DNA of 64,000 nt from Duganella sp. sic0402 (GCF_019219065.1 NZ_JAHUWK010000005.1:248001-312000), one strand, 5' to 3'; positions 38,310 to 47,392 are shown, counted from the first letter of the stretch. Numbers and translations: made by a program. Notes: generated from the sequence alone by a model not told the origin.

Positions 38310-39431
38310 ATGAAATTGAAGCACACTGCCGCCGCCCTGGCGTTGATGGCCGCCTTTGGCGCGCACGCCCAGGATACCGTGGTCAAAATCGGCCATAGCG
38401 GCCCGTTGTCCGGCTCGCAAGCCTTCTCCGGCAAGGACAACGAAAGCGGCGCCCGCCTGGCGGTGGAAGAACTCAATGCCAAGCCGATCACCGTCGCCGG
38501 CAAAAAGGTCAAATTCGAACTGCTGTCGGAAGACGACCAGGGCGATCCCAAAGCCGGCATGGCCGCTGCCCAAAAACTGATCGACAAGGGCGTGCGCTTC
38601 GTGGTCGGCCCGTACAACTCCGGCGTGGCCATCCCAGCCTCGCGCACCTACAACGACGCCGGCGCGCTGATCGCCACCGTGGCCACCAATCCCAAGCTGA
38701 CCCAGCAAGGCTACAGCGGCCTGTACCGCGTCAACGCCAGCGACACCCAGCTCGGCTCGAAAATGGCGCTGTACGCCGCCAAGGAACTGAACTTCAAGAC
38801 CGTCGCCGTAATCGACGACCGCACTGCCTTCGGCCAGGGCGTGGCCGAGGAATTCAAGAAACAGGCCAAAGCCGCCGGCATGAACGTGGTCGGCCACGAG
38901 TTCACCAACGACAAGGCCTTTGACTTTACCGCCATCCTGACCAAGCTGAAAACCAAGAAGGTCGAAGCGATCTTCTTCGGCGGCTATGCGCCACAAGGCG
39001 CACCGATGGCGCGGCAGATGAAACAGCTGGGCATCAACGCCAAGCTGCTGGGCGGCGACACCATCTGCACCGCAGAAATGGGCAAACTGGGCGGTGACGC
39101 GGTCGGCGACAACGTGCTGTGCTCGCAAGGCGGTGCCATCCTCGACAAAGCTTCGGCAGGCCCGGCCTTCAAGGCCAGGTTCAAGGCCCGCTTCAAGCAG
39201 GACGCCGATGTCTACGCAGCCGCCTACTACGACGCCACCATGATGTACGCCCAGGCGATGCAGAAGGCAAACTCGATCGATCCGCAAAAAGTGCAGGCGG
39301 TAATCAGCGCCGGTTCCTACCAGGGCGTGGCAGGCGTCTACGCGTTTGATGCCAAGGGCGATATGAAACAGTCGCCGGTGACCATCTTCACCTTCAAGGG
39401 CGGCCAGCCGTCTCCACTGACGAGCTACTAA
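38310..39431 (+). CDS. branched-chain amino-acid ABC transporter substrate-binding protein
   Basis: 373-residue periplasmic binding protein of the LivJ/LivK (Peripla_BP_6) family. The signal peptide is cleaved near AHA-QD (about 21). The mature part shows VKIGHSGPLSGSQAFSGKDNESGARLAVEELN, FVVGPYNSGVAIPASRTYNDAG and AVIDDRTAFGQGVAEEFKKQAK, all conserved in the family. AGGAG precedes the ATG. No permease or ATPase genes lie beside it, so it is an orphan that must use a transporter encoded elsewhere. Its end overlaps the convergent heme oxygenase gene by 38 bp. Confidence 0.94.
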   Translation: MKLKHTAAALALMAAFGAHAQDTVVKIGHSGPLSGSQAFSGKDNESGARLAVEELNAKPITVAGKKVKFELLSEDDQGDPKAGMAAAQKLIDKGVRFVVGPYNSGVAIPASRTYNDAGALIATVATNPKLTQQGYSGLYRVNASDTQLGSKMALYAAKELNFKTVAVIDDRTAFGQGVAEEFKKQAKAAGMNVVGHEFTNDKAFDFTAILTKLKTKKVEAIFFGGYAPQGAPMARQMKQLGINAKLLGGDTICTAEMGKLGGDAVGDNVLCSQGGAILDKASAGPAFKARFKARFKQDADVYAAAYYDATMMYAQAMQKANSIDPQKVQAVISAGSYQGVAGVYAFDAKGDMKQSPVTIFTFKGGQPSPLTSY

Positions 39432-39993
39432 GCCCATCCAGCAGCCCGATCAGGCTGTCAAAGGCTTGCCGCGCGCCGTGGCAAGCCTGTTCGATCTGGC
39501 GCTCGCTCACCACGGCGCCGCGCAGCGCGGCAAGGAATTGCTGCCAGCGCGGCCCCGGTGATCCATCGCCGCGCAGATACGCCAAGGGATGCGGTGCCAG
39601 CTTGTCGTGCAGGCGCTTGTACAGCACCGCACCGCCCAGTTGCGATCCCTCCACCACATACCTGACACCCCAGCGGTAAGCCGCATCGTCCAGCTGCGGC
39701 AGCAGCGCCGCTTGCAATGACGGCAATGCCGGCAGCCCGGCCAGCGCCGGATGCGCCAGGTCGGCGCGGATCAGCGACAGGTAATCGCGCGGCGGCAGCC
39801 CGGATGGGGTGTCCGCCAGCGCCGGCTGCAACGGCGCCAGCCAGGCTTCCAGCAGGTGCAGATGGTCACGATAGGCGCGCAGGTCCGGCGCCTCGGCGGC
39901 CAGCGGCGTGCGCGTGTCCAGTTCGGCATGGCGCTGCGCCGTGGCGGCGCGCAAGGCGGTCAATACATCCAATTCATTCCCCAGGCTCAACAT
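39394..39993 (-). CDS. bphO: biliverdin-producing heme oxygenase
   Basis: 199 residues of the bacterial heme oxygenase (HugZ-unrelated, HmuO/BphO-like) fold. The proximal heme ligand is probably His22 in AATAQRHAELD, and the distal-helix glycine motif is visible in YVVEGSQLGGAVLYKRL. Such enzymes open heme to biliverdin, iron and CO. Since a bacteriophytochrome with a biliverdin-binding Cys lies 2.2 kb away, it very likely supplies the chromophore. It is divergent from the hybrid kinase gene, and no Shine-Dalgarno is seen. Confidence 0.88.
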   Translation of the reverse strand: MLSLGNELDVLTALRAATAQRHAELDTRTPLAAEAPDLRAYRDHLHLLEAWLAPLQPALADTPSGLPPRDYLSLIRADLAHPALAGLPALPSLQAALLPQLDDAAYRWGVRYVVEGSQLGGAVLYKRLHDKLAPHPLAYLRGDGSPGPRWQQFLAALRGAVVSERQIEQACHGARQAFDSLIGLLDGLSSSSVETAGRP

Positions 39994-40100
39994 GATTTAA
40001 CGATTGTACACAGACGCGCCTTGCGCACGGTACGCAACAGCACATTCGCTTAGGCTCACGCTCAGGTAGAATTTCCATATTCCCAGCGTATTTTTGGTCC

Positions 40101-41717
40101 ATGAACGATACTCCAGCACAACCCTGCTCCGTCCTGCTGATCGATGACGAGGCCATGGCCGAAGACCTGATCGGCTACCACCTGTCGCGCCAGGCCGGCA
40201 TCCGCCTGCGCTACGACAGCCGCGCCGAGCAGGCCGCAGCGCTATGCCGCGAAACCGAGGCGACAGTTGTCCTGGTCGACCTGCGCATGCCCGGCCCGGA
40301 CGGCTTCGACGTGATCCGCATGCTGCGCGCCACGCCGGACACCGAACACATCCCCATCATCCTGCTATCTTCCGAAGACGACGCCGACATCAAGGCGCGC
40401 GCCTTCGCGCTGGGCGCCAACGACTACCTGGTCAAATGGCCGGACGCGCGCGAACTGGAAGCGCGCATCCGCTACCACAGCGCTGCCTATCAGGCGCGCC
40501 TGCAACGCGACGCTGCCTTTCTCGAACTGCGCCAGCGCGAAGAGGAGCTGCGCGCCAGCCAGGCGGCGCTGCATCAGTCGCAGAAAATGGAAGCCATCGG
40601 CCAGCTGACCGGCGGCGTGGCGCACGACTTCAACAACGTGCTGCAAATTATCGGCGGCAACCTGCAGCTGGTGAAGATGATCGGCGGCCTTAACCCGCAA
40701 GGCATGGCGCGCGTCGACAACGCGCTGAACGGTGTGGAACGCGGCGCGCGTCTGGCGGCCCACCTGCTGGCCTTCGCGCGCCGCCAGCCGCTGCAAAACG
40801 CGGTGGTGGAGCTGCAACCGGTGCTGGCCAATATGGACGACATGCTGCGCCGCGTGCTGGGTCCGCGCGCGCAGGTGGTCACCGATATCGCGCCGCAGCT
40901 GTGGAATATCGAGGTCGATATCGGCCAGTTAAACAATGTGATCCTCAACCTGGCCATCAACGCGCGCGATGCGATGAACGGCGAAGGCACGCTGACCATC
41001 CGCGCGCGCAACCTGCCGGCCGGTTCGCCGCTGCCGGACAAGCATGGCGACAGCAGCGCTGAGTATGTACTGATCGAAATCGCCGACACCGGCGTCGGCA
41101 TGCCGGAAGAAGTGCTGCTGCGGGCATTTGAGCCATTCTTTACCACCAAGCCGACCGGCCAGGGCACCGGCCTGGGCCTGAGCATGGCCTATGGCTTCGT
41201 CAAGCAGTCCGGCGGCGAGATCGCGCTGCAAAGCACGGTTGGCGTCGGCACCTGCGTGCAGATCTGCCTGCGCCGCAGCCTGGACGCGCCGGCCACGCCA
41301 ACGCCCGCACCGTCATCGCCACTGAGCGCGGGTGCAGAAACCATCCTGGTGGTGGAAGACGAGGAAGATGTGCGCGAATCCACCGTCGATCTGCTGGCGG
41401 CACTGGGTTATGCGGTACTGAGCAGCGCCGACGCCGAACAGGCCGCACACTTGATCGAGGACGGCGCCCACATCGACCTGCTGTTCACCGACGTGATCAT
41501 GCCTGGCAAAGTCAGCAGCCTGGAATTGAGTGAGCTGGTGCAGCGCAAGCTGCCCAAGGCGCAGGTACTGTTCACCTCGGGCTATGCGGAAGGCGTGCTG
41601 GCGCACGATGGCAAGCTGCCGCCCGGCGTGCACCTGTTGCGCAAGCCGTACACGGTGGAGGTGCTGAGTTCGCGCATCCGCCATCTGCTGCGGCGGAACG
41701 GCGTTACTGCGGCTTGA
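40101..41717 (+). CDS. REC-histidine kinase-REC hybrid
   Basis: 538 residues: receiver 1 (about 8-125, Asp in VVLVDLRMPGPDG), coiled coil (about 130-160), HisKA (His in GGVAHDFNNVLQII), HATPase (ILNLAINARDAMNGEGT, DTGVGM, GQGTGLGLSMAYGF) and a C-terminal receiver (about 418-535, Asp in LLFTDVIMPGKV). It has no sensor or membrane domain, so it acts as a phosphorelay hub. Lying between the heme oxygenase and the phytochrome genes, it is a plausible relay partner for the light receptor. The 3' end overlaps the convergent response regulator by 14 bp. Confidence 0.92.
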   Translation: MNDTPAQPCSVLLIDDEAMAEDLIGYHLSRQAGIRLRYDSRAEQAAALCRETEATVVLVDLRMPGPDGFDVIRMLRATPDTEHIPIILLSSEDDADIKARAFALGANDYLVKWPDARELEARIRYHSAAYQARLQRDAAFLELRQREEELRASQAALHQSQKMEAIGQLTGGVAHDFNNVLQIIGGNLQLVKMIGGLNPQGMARVDNALNGVERGARLAAHLLAFARRQPLQNAVVELQPVLANMDDMLRRVLGPRAQVVTDIAPQLWNIEVDIGQLNNVILNLAINARDAMNGEGTLTIRARNLPAGSPLPDKHGDSSAEYVLIEIADTGVGMPEEVLLRAFEPFFTTKPTGQGTGLGLSMAYGFVKQSGGEIALQSTVGVGTCVQICLRRSLDAPATPTPAPSSPLSAGAETILVVEDEEDVRESTVDLLAALGYAVLSSADAEQAAHLIEDGAHIDLLFTDVIMPGKVSSLELSELVQRKLPKAQVLFTSGYAEGVLAHDGKLPPGVHLLRKPYTVEVLSSRIRHLLRRNGVTAA

Positions 41718-42159
41718 TGTAGCGGTGCGAACCTGGCGGCGGCTCGTTGAGCACCGCCCAGAAGATGCCCAGGTCGGCGATGGCGCGCACGAATTCGCCA
41801 AAGTCCACCGGCTTGACCACATAGGCATTGACGCCCAGCTCATAGCTGCGCACCAGGTCCTGCTCTTCGCGCGATGACGTCAGCATCACCACCGGCATGC
41901 TTTTCAGCGTGGTGGAGCCACGGATTTCGGCCAGCACTTCCAGGCCGTCCACCTTGGGCAGCTTCAGATCCAGCAGCACCACTGCCGGATTACCCAGCTC
42001 GCGCGTGGCGTAGGCGCCGCGCGCATGCAGGTAGTCCAGCGCTTCGGCGCCATCACGCACCACGATCACTTCATTGGCCAGCTGGCTGCGCTCCAGCGCG
42101 ATCAGGGTCAGTTCCAGATCGTTAGGATTATCTTCCACAAGCAGAATGGGCTTTAACAT
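41704..42159 (-). CDS. response regulator of the phytochrome pair (Rcp1-like)
   Basis: 151-residue single-domain receiver of the Rcp1/BphR type: LLVEDNPNDLELTLIALER, phospho-Asp in VVLLDLKLPKVDGLEVL, TSS and VKPVDFGEFVRAI. This longer form of receiver (with the ARGAYATRELGNPA insert) is the standard partner of bacterial phytochrome kinases. Start ATG at 42157-42159 gives the family N-terminus; a GTG at 42171 overlapping the phytochrome stop is an alternative. Either way the two genes are one operon. Confidence 0.93.
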   Translation of the reverse strand: MLKPILLVEDNPNDLELTLIALERSQLANEVIVVRDGAEALDYLHARGAYATRELGNPAVVLLDLKLPKVDGLEVLAEIRGSTTLKSMPVVMLTSSREEQDLVRSYELGVNAYVVKPVDFGEFVRAIADLGIFWAVLNEPPPGSHRYIKPQ

Positions 42160-42167
42160 ACGGGATC

Positions 42168-44399
42168 TCACTCAATATCAATATCGGGCAGGGCAAACGA
42201 AAACGTCGCGCCCTCCCCCGGCACGGAAGTGGCCCAGACCCGGCCGCCATGGCGCTCGACGATGCGGCGCACATTGGCAAGTCCGATGCCCGTGCCCTGG
42301 AAATCTTCCATGCGGTGCAGGCGCTGGAATACGCCAAACAGTTTATGGGCATATTCCATATTGAAGCCGACGCCATTGTCGGCAACGTGAAACGCAGTCT
42401 CGCCAGGCAGTTTCTCGCTGCTGATGCGCACCACCGCCGGACTGCTGTTGGCGGTGAACTTGACTGCGTTCGACAGCAAATTATACAGCGCCAGTTGCAG
42501 GAAAACCGGATCGGCGGTGATCTCCGGCAGCGCATCCACCTGCCAGTCGATGCGGTGCGGCGGGAGATCCGGCGCCAGCTTGTCGATGCAGCCGCGCACC
42601 AGGTCGTCCATACGGACGCGGATCGGCCGCAACGCGGCGCGGCCCATCTGCGAAAAGCTCAGCAAGTCGTCCACCAGCTTGCCGGCCAGACGCGCCGCGT
42701 CCTTGATGTTGGCCAGGAAGCGCTGGCGACGTTCCGGATTGTCGGCACCGGCGGTTTCCATCAGCAGGTCGGAGAAACCGACGATATGCCGCAGCGGCGC
42801 GCGCAAATCATGCGACACCGAATATGAGAACGCCTCCAGCTCCTTGTTGGCGCGGCCCAGTTCTTCGGCCAGGTCGGCCATCTGCTCGGCGCGTTCCAGC
42901 GCAATGCCCAGCAGCGCGGCGCGAAACTCCACCGCCAGCTCCACCTCGCCGTCGCGCCATGGCGTGCTGCTGCCGTGTATGGTCTCGCGCCACAGCTGGA
43001 AGCTGGTGCGCGGCGTCAGTTGGCCGGCGCGCAGTTCCTTGCCATCCGGGCGCCCTGCCCAGTCGATATGGAAGACGTGCTCGGGACGGAACCACAACAG
43101 GTAATGCTGGTGGATGCGCGAAATCTGCATCGCCAACAGGCCGCTGGCGCTACCGGTGTAGTCGGCGGCCGGCGCGTAGCGCGCGGACAGGTGCGCGCTA
43201 TGGAATACGTCATCCTGCACATTCGCGCCCAGCCAGTCCGCCAGCGCTCGGACTTGTTCATCGGATGGCGTATCGCCGAAGGTAATCAGCCGGTCGTCAA
43301 TCACGATGGCGACGCCGCCTGCACGCGCGAAGTGCAGCAGTTCGGGCAGCACGCTGCGCAGGTTTTCGATGAAGTCCGCGCCTTGCGTCAGGCCGCCGAG
43401 GATGCGCACCATCGAGCGCCGCACTTCAAGGCGGAACTGCAGTTCGTCGGCATCGGCGCGGTTCTTGATGTGCAGCGCCAGGATCTGCCCCAGCTGCTCG
43501 CACACGGTACGCTGGTGGAAGCTCAGCATGCGCGGTTCGGCGTGGTGGCAGGAGATCAGCCCCCACAGCTTGCCCCTGACCACCAGCGACACCGACATCG
43601 ACGCCAGCGTACCCATATTGCGCATGTATTGCAGGTGCACCGGCGAGACGCTGCGCAGCGCAGCGAACGACAGGTCGGTGGGCTGGCCGCTGAGCGGATT
43701 GCTCACCGGCGTCAACGCGGCCGGCGTGTAATTGGCATCCTGGATGATGCGTACGCGGTTGGCCACATACAGTTCACGGGCCTGGCGTGGAATGTCGCTG
43801 GCCGGGAAGCGCTGGCCCTGGTAGCTGTCGTAGCCATCGGCCAGCGATTCGGCCAGCACATTACCGTGGCCTTCCTCATCGAAGCAGTAGACCAGCACCC
43901 GGCCGAAACCGGTCAGTGCGCGGATTTCAGCGGCGGCCAGCTTGCTGAGTTCTTCGATGGTGCCGGCGTCGCTGATTTTGTTGAGGAAGTCGCCGACCAG
44001 CGGATACAGGTGCAGCAGGTCGGCGCCATAGCTGCCGCGCGCCGGTTCGAATTCGAGGATGTGCAGGCCATCGCAGGCATGCGCCAGCGCGTCGAAGGCA
44101 ACGCCTCCGATGCTGATGGTGGCCAGGTAGACCGGACGATCACGCAGCTTGCCATCCGCCAGCAAGGGCGTGAGCGCCTGCGCGGCTGGCTCGCCGATGA
44201 TGTCCGGCAGCGTCAGCCCCAGCGCCTGTTGTGGCGCGATGCCAGTGGCGCGGGCCAGATTCTCGCTGACCTGCACGATCCGCGGATTGCCATCGGCCGC
44301 CAGCGCCAGCAGAAAGCCGTGCGGCTGCACCGCGCCGGGAATGCGGATCGGCTCATGCTCGCAGCTCACGATATCGATGGCGTTGCTATCCTGGGGCAT
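42168..44399 (-). CDS. bphP: bacteriophytochrome histidine kinase
   Basis: 743-residue red/far-red light receptor. Cys13 in VSCEHEPIRIPGAVQPHG is the biliverdin attachment site. Domains are PAS (about 15-120), GAF (about 140-310, with the chromophore motif RFPASDIPRQARELY and His in SVSPVHLQYMRNMG), PHY (about 320-500, tongue motif PRTSFQLWRETIHG), HisKA (YSVSHDLRAPLRHI) and HATPase (NLLSNAVKFTAN, DNGVGF, GTGIGLANVRRI). Every key residue for a photoactive, kinase-competent phytochrome is present. It is followed at once by its response regulator. Confidence 0.97.
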   Translation of the reverse strand: MPQDSNAIDIVSCEHEPIRIPGAVQPHGFLLALAADGNPRIVQVSENLARATGIAPQQALGLTLPDIIGEPAAQALTPLLADGKLRDRPVYLATISIGGVAFDALAHACDGLHILEFEPARGSYGADLLHLYPLVGDFLNKISDAGTIEELSKLAAAEIRALTGFGRVLVYCFDEEGHGNVLAESLADGYDSYQGQRFPASDIPRQARELYVANRVRIIQDANYTPAALTPVSNPLSGQPTDLSFAALRSVSPVHLQYMRNMGTLASMSVSLVVRGKLWGLISCHHAEPRMLSFHQRTVCEQLGQILALHIKNRADADELQFRLEVRRSMVRILGGLTQGADFIENLRSVLPELLHFARAGGVAIVIDDRLITFGDTPSDEQVRALADWLGANVQDDVFHSAHLSARYAPAADYTGSASGLLAMQISRIHQHYLLWFRPEHVFHIDWAGRPDGKELRAGQLTPRTSFQLWRETIHGSSTPWRDGEVELAVEFRAALLGIALERAEQMADLAEELGRANKELEAFSYSVSHDLRAPLRHIVGFSDLLMETAGADNPERRQRFLANIKDAARLAGKLVDDLLSFSQMGRAALRPIRVRMDDLVRGCIDKLAPDLPPHRIDWQVDALPEITADPVFLQLALYNLLSNAVKFTANSSPAVVRISSEKLPGETAFHVADNGVGFNMEYAHKLFGVFQRLHRMEDFQGTGIGLANVRRIVERHGGRVWATSVPGEGATFSFALPDIDIE

Positions 44400-44471
44400 G
44401 GGGACGAAGAAATCCGAAATTATCAGGTCTGCATCATACCAAGCTCTACCTCGCCGTGCCGCACGAAACGC

Positions 44472-45167
44472 CTAGTTGTCCTGAACAGTTTTCAGCGTGG
44501 CGAACACCGGCGACAACACCGGACCGATGGCCGGCAGCGGCATGTAGACGATGCTTTTCGCTTCATCTGCCGGCAATCCGAGGCCGTGCAGGATGGTGCA
44601 CAGCATGTCCTCGATGTGCTGCTGGCCATTGCCGCCTTCGGTCAGCGAGGTTTCGATGCCGAAGAACAGCGAGCCCAGGATCAGGTCGCGCACCATCAGC
44701 GTATTACTGGCAACAAAGCGGCCGCTGGAGCGGCACAGTTCCAGGTCGCGCATCAGGTAGCGGTCCATACGGCGGCCGCGCACTGCGTGGGCCGGGCCGA
44801 TGCGGGTGAGGAAAGCGCCCCATACCGGATAGCGCAGCGCGAAGTGTGCGTACAGCCGGGTGCCGACGCAGAAGCGCACGACCGGGTCGTCGTAACGCAG
44901 CACATGCGGATCGACCATGCCCAGCACTTCCTCGTTCAGCTCTTCGGTGACGGCAGCCAGCAGTTCATGGGTGCTCTTGAAATAATTGTAAAACGTGCCA
45001 CGCGCCACGCCGGCGGCGGCAATAAAGTGGTCGATCACCGGGGCGTCCGGGCCGAACTGGGCAAACACATCAATGGCGCTGCGCAGCAGCAGCGCGCGGG
45101 TGCGTTCACGCCGCTCATTACCGGCGCGCTTTTGATGATTTACAGAAATAGTGCTTATGTCGTTCAT
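44472..45167 (-). CDS. TetR family transcriptional regulator
   Basis: 231 residues. The N-terminal helix-turn-helix is at about 20-65 (RTRALLLRSAIDVFAQFG, VIDHFIAAAGVARGTFYNYFKS). The C-terminal ligand domain is not of a type I can name. ATG at 45165-45167 lies 17 bp after the DUF1275 gene in a three-gene operon (cupin, DUF1275, tetR). A double ACTAGT element sits exactly in that gap and overlaps a -10-like TATACT, so the gene may also have its own, autoregulated promoter. Confidence 0.9.
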   Translation of the reverse strand: MNDISTISVNHQKRAGNERRERTRALLLRSAIDVFAQFGPDAPVIDHFIAAAGVARGTFYNYFKSTHELLAAVTEELNEEVLGMVDPHVLRYDDPVVRFCVGTRLYAHFALRYPVWGAFLTRIGPAHAVRGRRMDRYLMRDLELCRSSGRFVASNTLMVRDLILGSLFFGIETSLTEGGNGQQHIEDMLCTILHGLGLPADEAKSIVYMPLPAIGPVLSPVFATLKTVQDN

Positions 45168-45170
45168 GTG

Positions 45171-45189
45171 ACTAGTATAAAACACTAGT
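45171..45189 (-). promoter_or_regulatory. double ACTAGT operator / internal promoter of tetR
   Basis: Two ACTAGT hexamers (45171-45176 and 45184-45189) separated by 7 bp. They form both a direct and an inverted repeat, since each is itself palindromic. The second overlaps the stop codon of the DUF1275 gene. On the minus strand TATACT (45174-45179) ends six bases before the tetR ATG. Confidence 0.55.
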
Positions 45190-45919
45190 TGCCCCTTCGC
45201 ACATCATCCAACAGCGGAACAACAGCCAGCAATACCAGCGCAAACGCCAGCGGTACGGTGGCGCTGAAACCCAGCAGCTGGAAACCGAATGCTCCCGCCA
45301 GGCCACCAGCCAGGAACATCGCCAGCAGCGAGCTAAGCAGCGCCAGCCGCTGGCGGTCGGCGGTGACGCGGCCGCCAGCGGCATGGTCGCGGTTCCAGTA
45401 AAACAGCTTGCCCAGTTCGATGCCGATATCGGTCACCAGCCCGGTGACGTGGGTGGTGCGGATTTCAGAGCGCGAGGCCTTGCTGACGATGGCGTTTTGC
45501 AGTCCCATGACAAAGCACAGCAGCGCCACGGTGGCGGCAATATGGCCGTGCGCCGCCAGCCTGGCGCCCATCAGCCCGAACACCAGCAGCAGCGCCGCTT
45601 CCAGCATCAACGGCAGCGCATAGCGGCTGTGTGCTTCGCGCCGCCGGCCCCAGTTGATCAGGATGGCCGAGGTGGCCGCACCGAGGAAGAAGGCCAGCAG
45701 CGAACCCAGCCCGGCAAACAGCAGCGTGGTCTTGCCCAGTGCCAGATTGTCGGCCAGCGCCGACACCACGCCCGACATATGCGAGGTGTACTCGCCTACC
45801 GCAAAGAAGCCGCCGGCGTTGACCGCCCCGGCCACGAAGGCCAGCGAGCGGCCCAGGCGGCGGTTGCCGAGGTCGTCGCGTTGCGGGCTGGCGTAGCTGC
45901 GCAGGTAGTGCATGGGCAT
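45185..45919 (-). CDS. DUF1275 (YoaK-like) membrane protein
   Basis: 244 residues with about six membrane helices and the hallmarks of DUF1275/YoaK: AFVAGAVNAGGFFAVGEYTSHMSGVVSALADNLALG, CFVMGLQNAIVSKAS and RTTHVTGLVTDIGIELGKL. The family occurs widely but its transport substrate is unknown. GGGAG precedes the ATG. It is 14 bp downstream of the cupin gene and 17 bp upstream of tetR. Confidence 0.88.
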   Translation of the reverse strand: MPMHYLRSYASPQRDDLGNRRLGRSLAFVAGAVNAGGFFAVGEYTSHMSGVVSALADNLALGKTTLLFAGLGSLLAFFLGAATSAILINWGRRREAHSRYALPLMLEAALLLVFGLMGARLAAHGHIAATVALLCFVMGLQNAIVSKASRSEIRTTHVTGLVTDIGIELGKLFYWNRDHAAGGRVTADRQRLALLSSLLAMFLAGGLAGAFGFQLLGFSATVPLAFALVLLAVVPLLDDVRRGN

Positions 45920-45933
45920 GGGCGTCTCCCGTG

Positions 45934-46947
45934 TCAGAAGTCCTGGTTGCGTGGGTAATCGCTATAGAAATCATTGTCCCACTTGAAGTGGGTGGTGGAA
46001 ACGGTGATGGTGATATCCAGTGCCTCGACGAAATGCCACCAGCCGACCGGCAGGAACAGGATCTCGCCAGGTTCCAGTACGCAATCGGTCACCGTCACGC
46101 CGGCCATTTGCGGAAAGCGCTGCAAGTCGATCTCCCGGCCATCGACCTCGGAGAAGCAGTGGCGCTGGTTGTAGACCTTGGGCGTGTCGCACGGGGCGAT
46201 CAGCCGCACCCGCTTGCGGCCGGCGATCTGCAGCATGAAGTTATTGGTCAGGTCATGGTGAAACGGCGTGATGGTGCCGGCCGGGCCGAACCAGAAGAAG
46301 CCGCCGGGCTGCCTCAGATATTCGGCCAGCGGCGGCAGGTCGGCCATCAGTTCGCCCAACGGGCCCTGGTTATGGGCGTCGTTATTGGCGGTCATGTAGA
46401 AATCGTTGGTGACGCCAGCCTCGCGCACCAGCGCCACGTAGTCGGCAAACGGCATGCGGCGGCGGTGGGCCGCACTGTTCTGCTCATAGTCGGCGTCGGC
46501 GTTGCGGCCGAATTGCACCTCGACTTCGCGCTCGCCCAGCAGTGAGGCGAGGTAATCGAAGCTCCACTTGCTGCGCGCCGGAGCATCGTCCAGCATACCG
46601 GTGATGATGACTGGCAGATTGCGGCTATAGTATTGCTGCAGGAAATCGTCGCCGGACAGGCGTTCGCGGCGCGGCACCTCGGCTGGCGCGAGTTTATTCA
46701 GGCGCGACTGGATGCCCAGCACCCAATCGCGTTTGGCCAGCCGGTTGTTCAGGCGCGCGGCGCCGCCCAGGTAAGGACTGCTCAACGCCGCCTCCACCTC
46801 GGCGCGCGCCATGTCGGCGGCAATGCCGGATTGCACCATGATATCGGCCAGCTGCTGGGGATGTCCGCCCCGGACCAGGTTTTCGGCTACCCAGCCGCGC
46901 CAGGAATCATTGACCTCGATGGCCGGCGTGGCGTCCTGACGATCCAT
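45934..46947 (-). CDS. cupin-like (JmjC) protein hydroxylase
   Basis: 337 residues. After a helical N-terminus of about 95 residues comes a Cupin_8/JmjC domain of the FIH-1-like type. The iron site is His230-x-Asp232 in TPFHHDLTNN and His305 in LPVGWWHFVEAL; the hydrophobic FWFGPAGT and QIAGRKRVRLIAP strands are typical. Such enzymes hydroxylate protein side chains (Asn, Asp, His, Arg) or act on small peptides, using 2-oxoglutarate. It heads an operon with DUF1275 and a TetR regulator. The target is unknown. Confidence 0.88.
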   Translation of the reverse strand: MDRQDATPAIEVNDSWRGWVAENLVRGGHPQQLADIMVQSGIAADMARAEVEAALSSPYLGGAARLNNRLAKRDWVLGIQSRLNKLAPAEVPRRERLSGDDFLQQYYSRNLPVIITGMLDDAPARSKWSFDYLASLLGEREVEVQFGRNADADYEQNSAAHRRRMPFADYVALVREAGVTNDFYMTANNDAHNQGPLGELMADLPPLAEYLRQPGGFFWFGPAGTITPFHHDLTNNFMLQIAGRKRVRLIAPCDTPKVYNQRHCFSEVDGREIDLQRFPQMAGVTVTDCVLEPGEILFLPVGWWHFVEALDITITVSTTHFKWDNDFYSDYPRNQDF

Positions 46948-46993
46948 ACTGTGTTGCCTTTCCCATCATGACTGGTTCAGGCTTAACGATATC

Positions 46994-47392
46994 TTAGTAT
47001 ATCGTCTCCGGCAACACTGCGCGGGCGACGCCGTCCCGTACATCGATGACGCGCGGCTGAACTTTACCCAAGCTCATCTTGAAATAAGTCTGCCCATCTC
47101 TATTGGCGGTAGGCAATACCATGAGCGCCTGGAAAGAGCTTGGCTGCTCCTCCTGCACGGCAAAAATCGGCGGCGTGCCAGCCAGGACGATGGCTTGCAA
47201 AGATTCACTACCATCAACTTCCATATGGTGGCCGCGCACCGACATTTCGTAGCGCTCGCCGAGCACGGTGGCCACGGTGGCGGTGCCGACCACGCTGCCG
47301 TTCACCCGGTTGACCACCAGGTTGAGGAGCAAGGAAGGGCGGCCAAGGGTGGCGCTGTGGATTTCGTAGACGGCGGCAAATAACTGACTCAT
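46994..47392 (-). CDS. hypothetical beta-rich protein (possibly DUF1842-like)
   Basis: 132-residue protein rich in beta strands, without signal peptide. The stretch SATLGRPSLLLNLVVNRVNGSVVGTATVAT recalls the DUF1842 domain (LGAPxLxLNLLVN pattern), but this is from memory and unchecked. It lies 46 bp upstream of the cupin gene on the same strand and may belong to the same transcript. TAGGAG precedes the start. The function is unknown. Confidence 0.65.
   Translation of the reverse strand: MSQLFAAVYEIHSATLGRPSLLLNLVVNRVNGSVVGTATVATVLGERYEMSVRGHHMEVDGSESLQAIVLAGTPPIFAVQEEQPSSFQALMVLPTANRDGQTYFKMSLGKVQPRVIDVRDGVARAVLPETIY

Noticed and set aside
42975..45188. 737-codon frame antisense to bphP and tetR
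   Set aside because: It spans two genes with clear domains on the other strand and encodes no recognisable protein.
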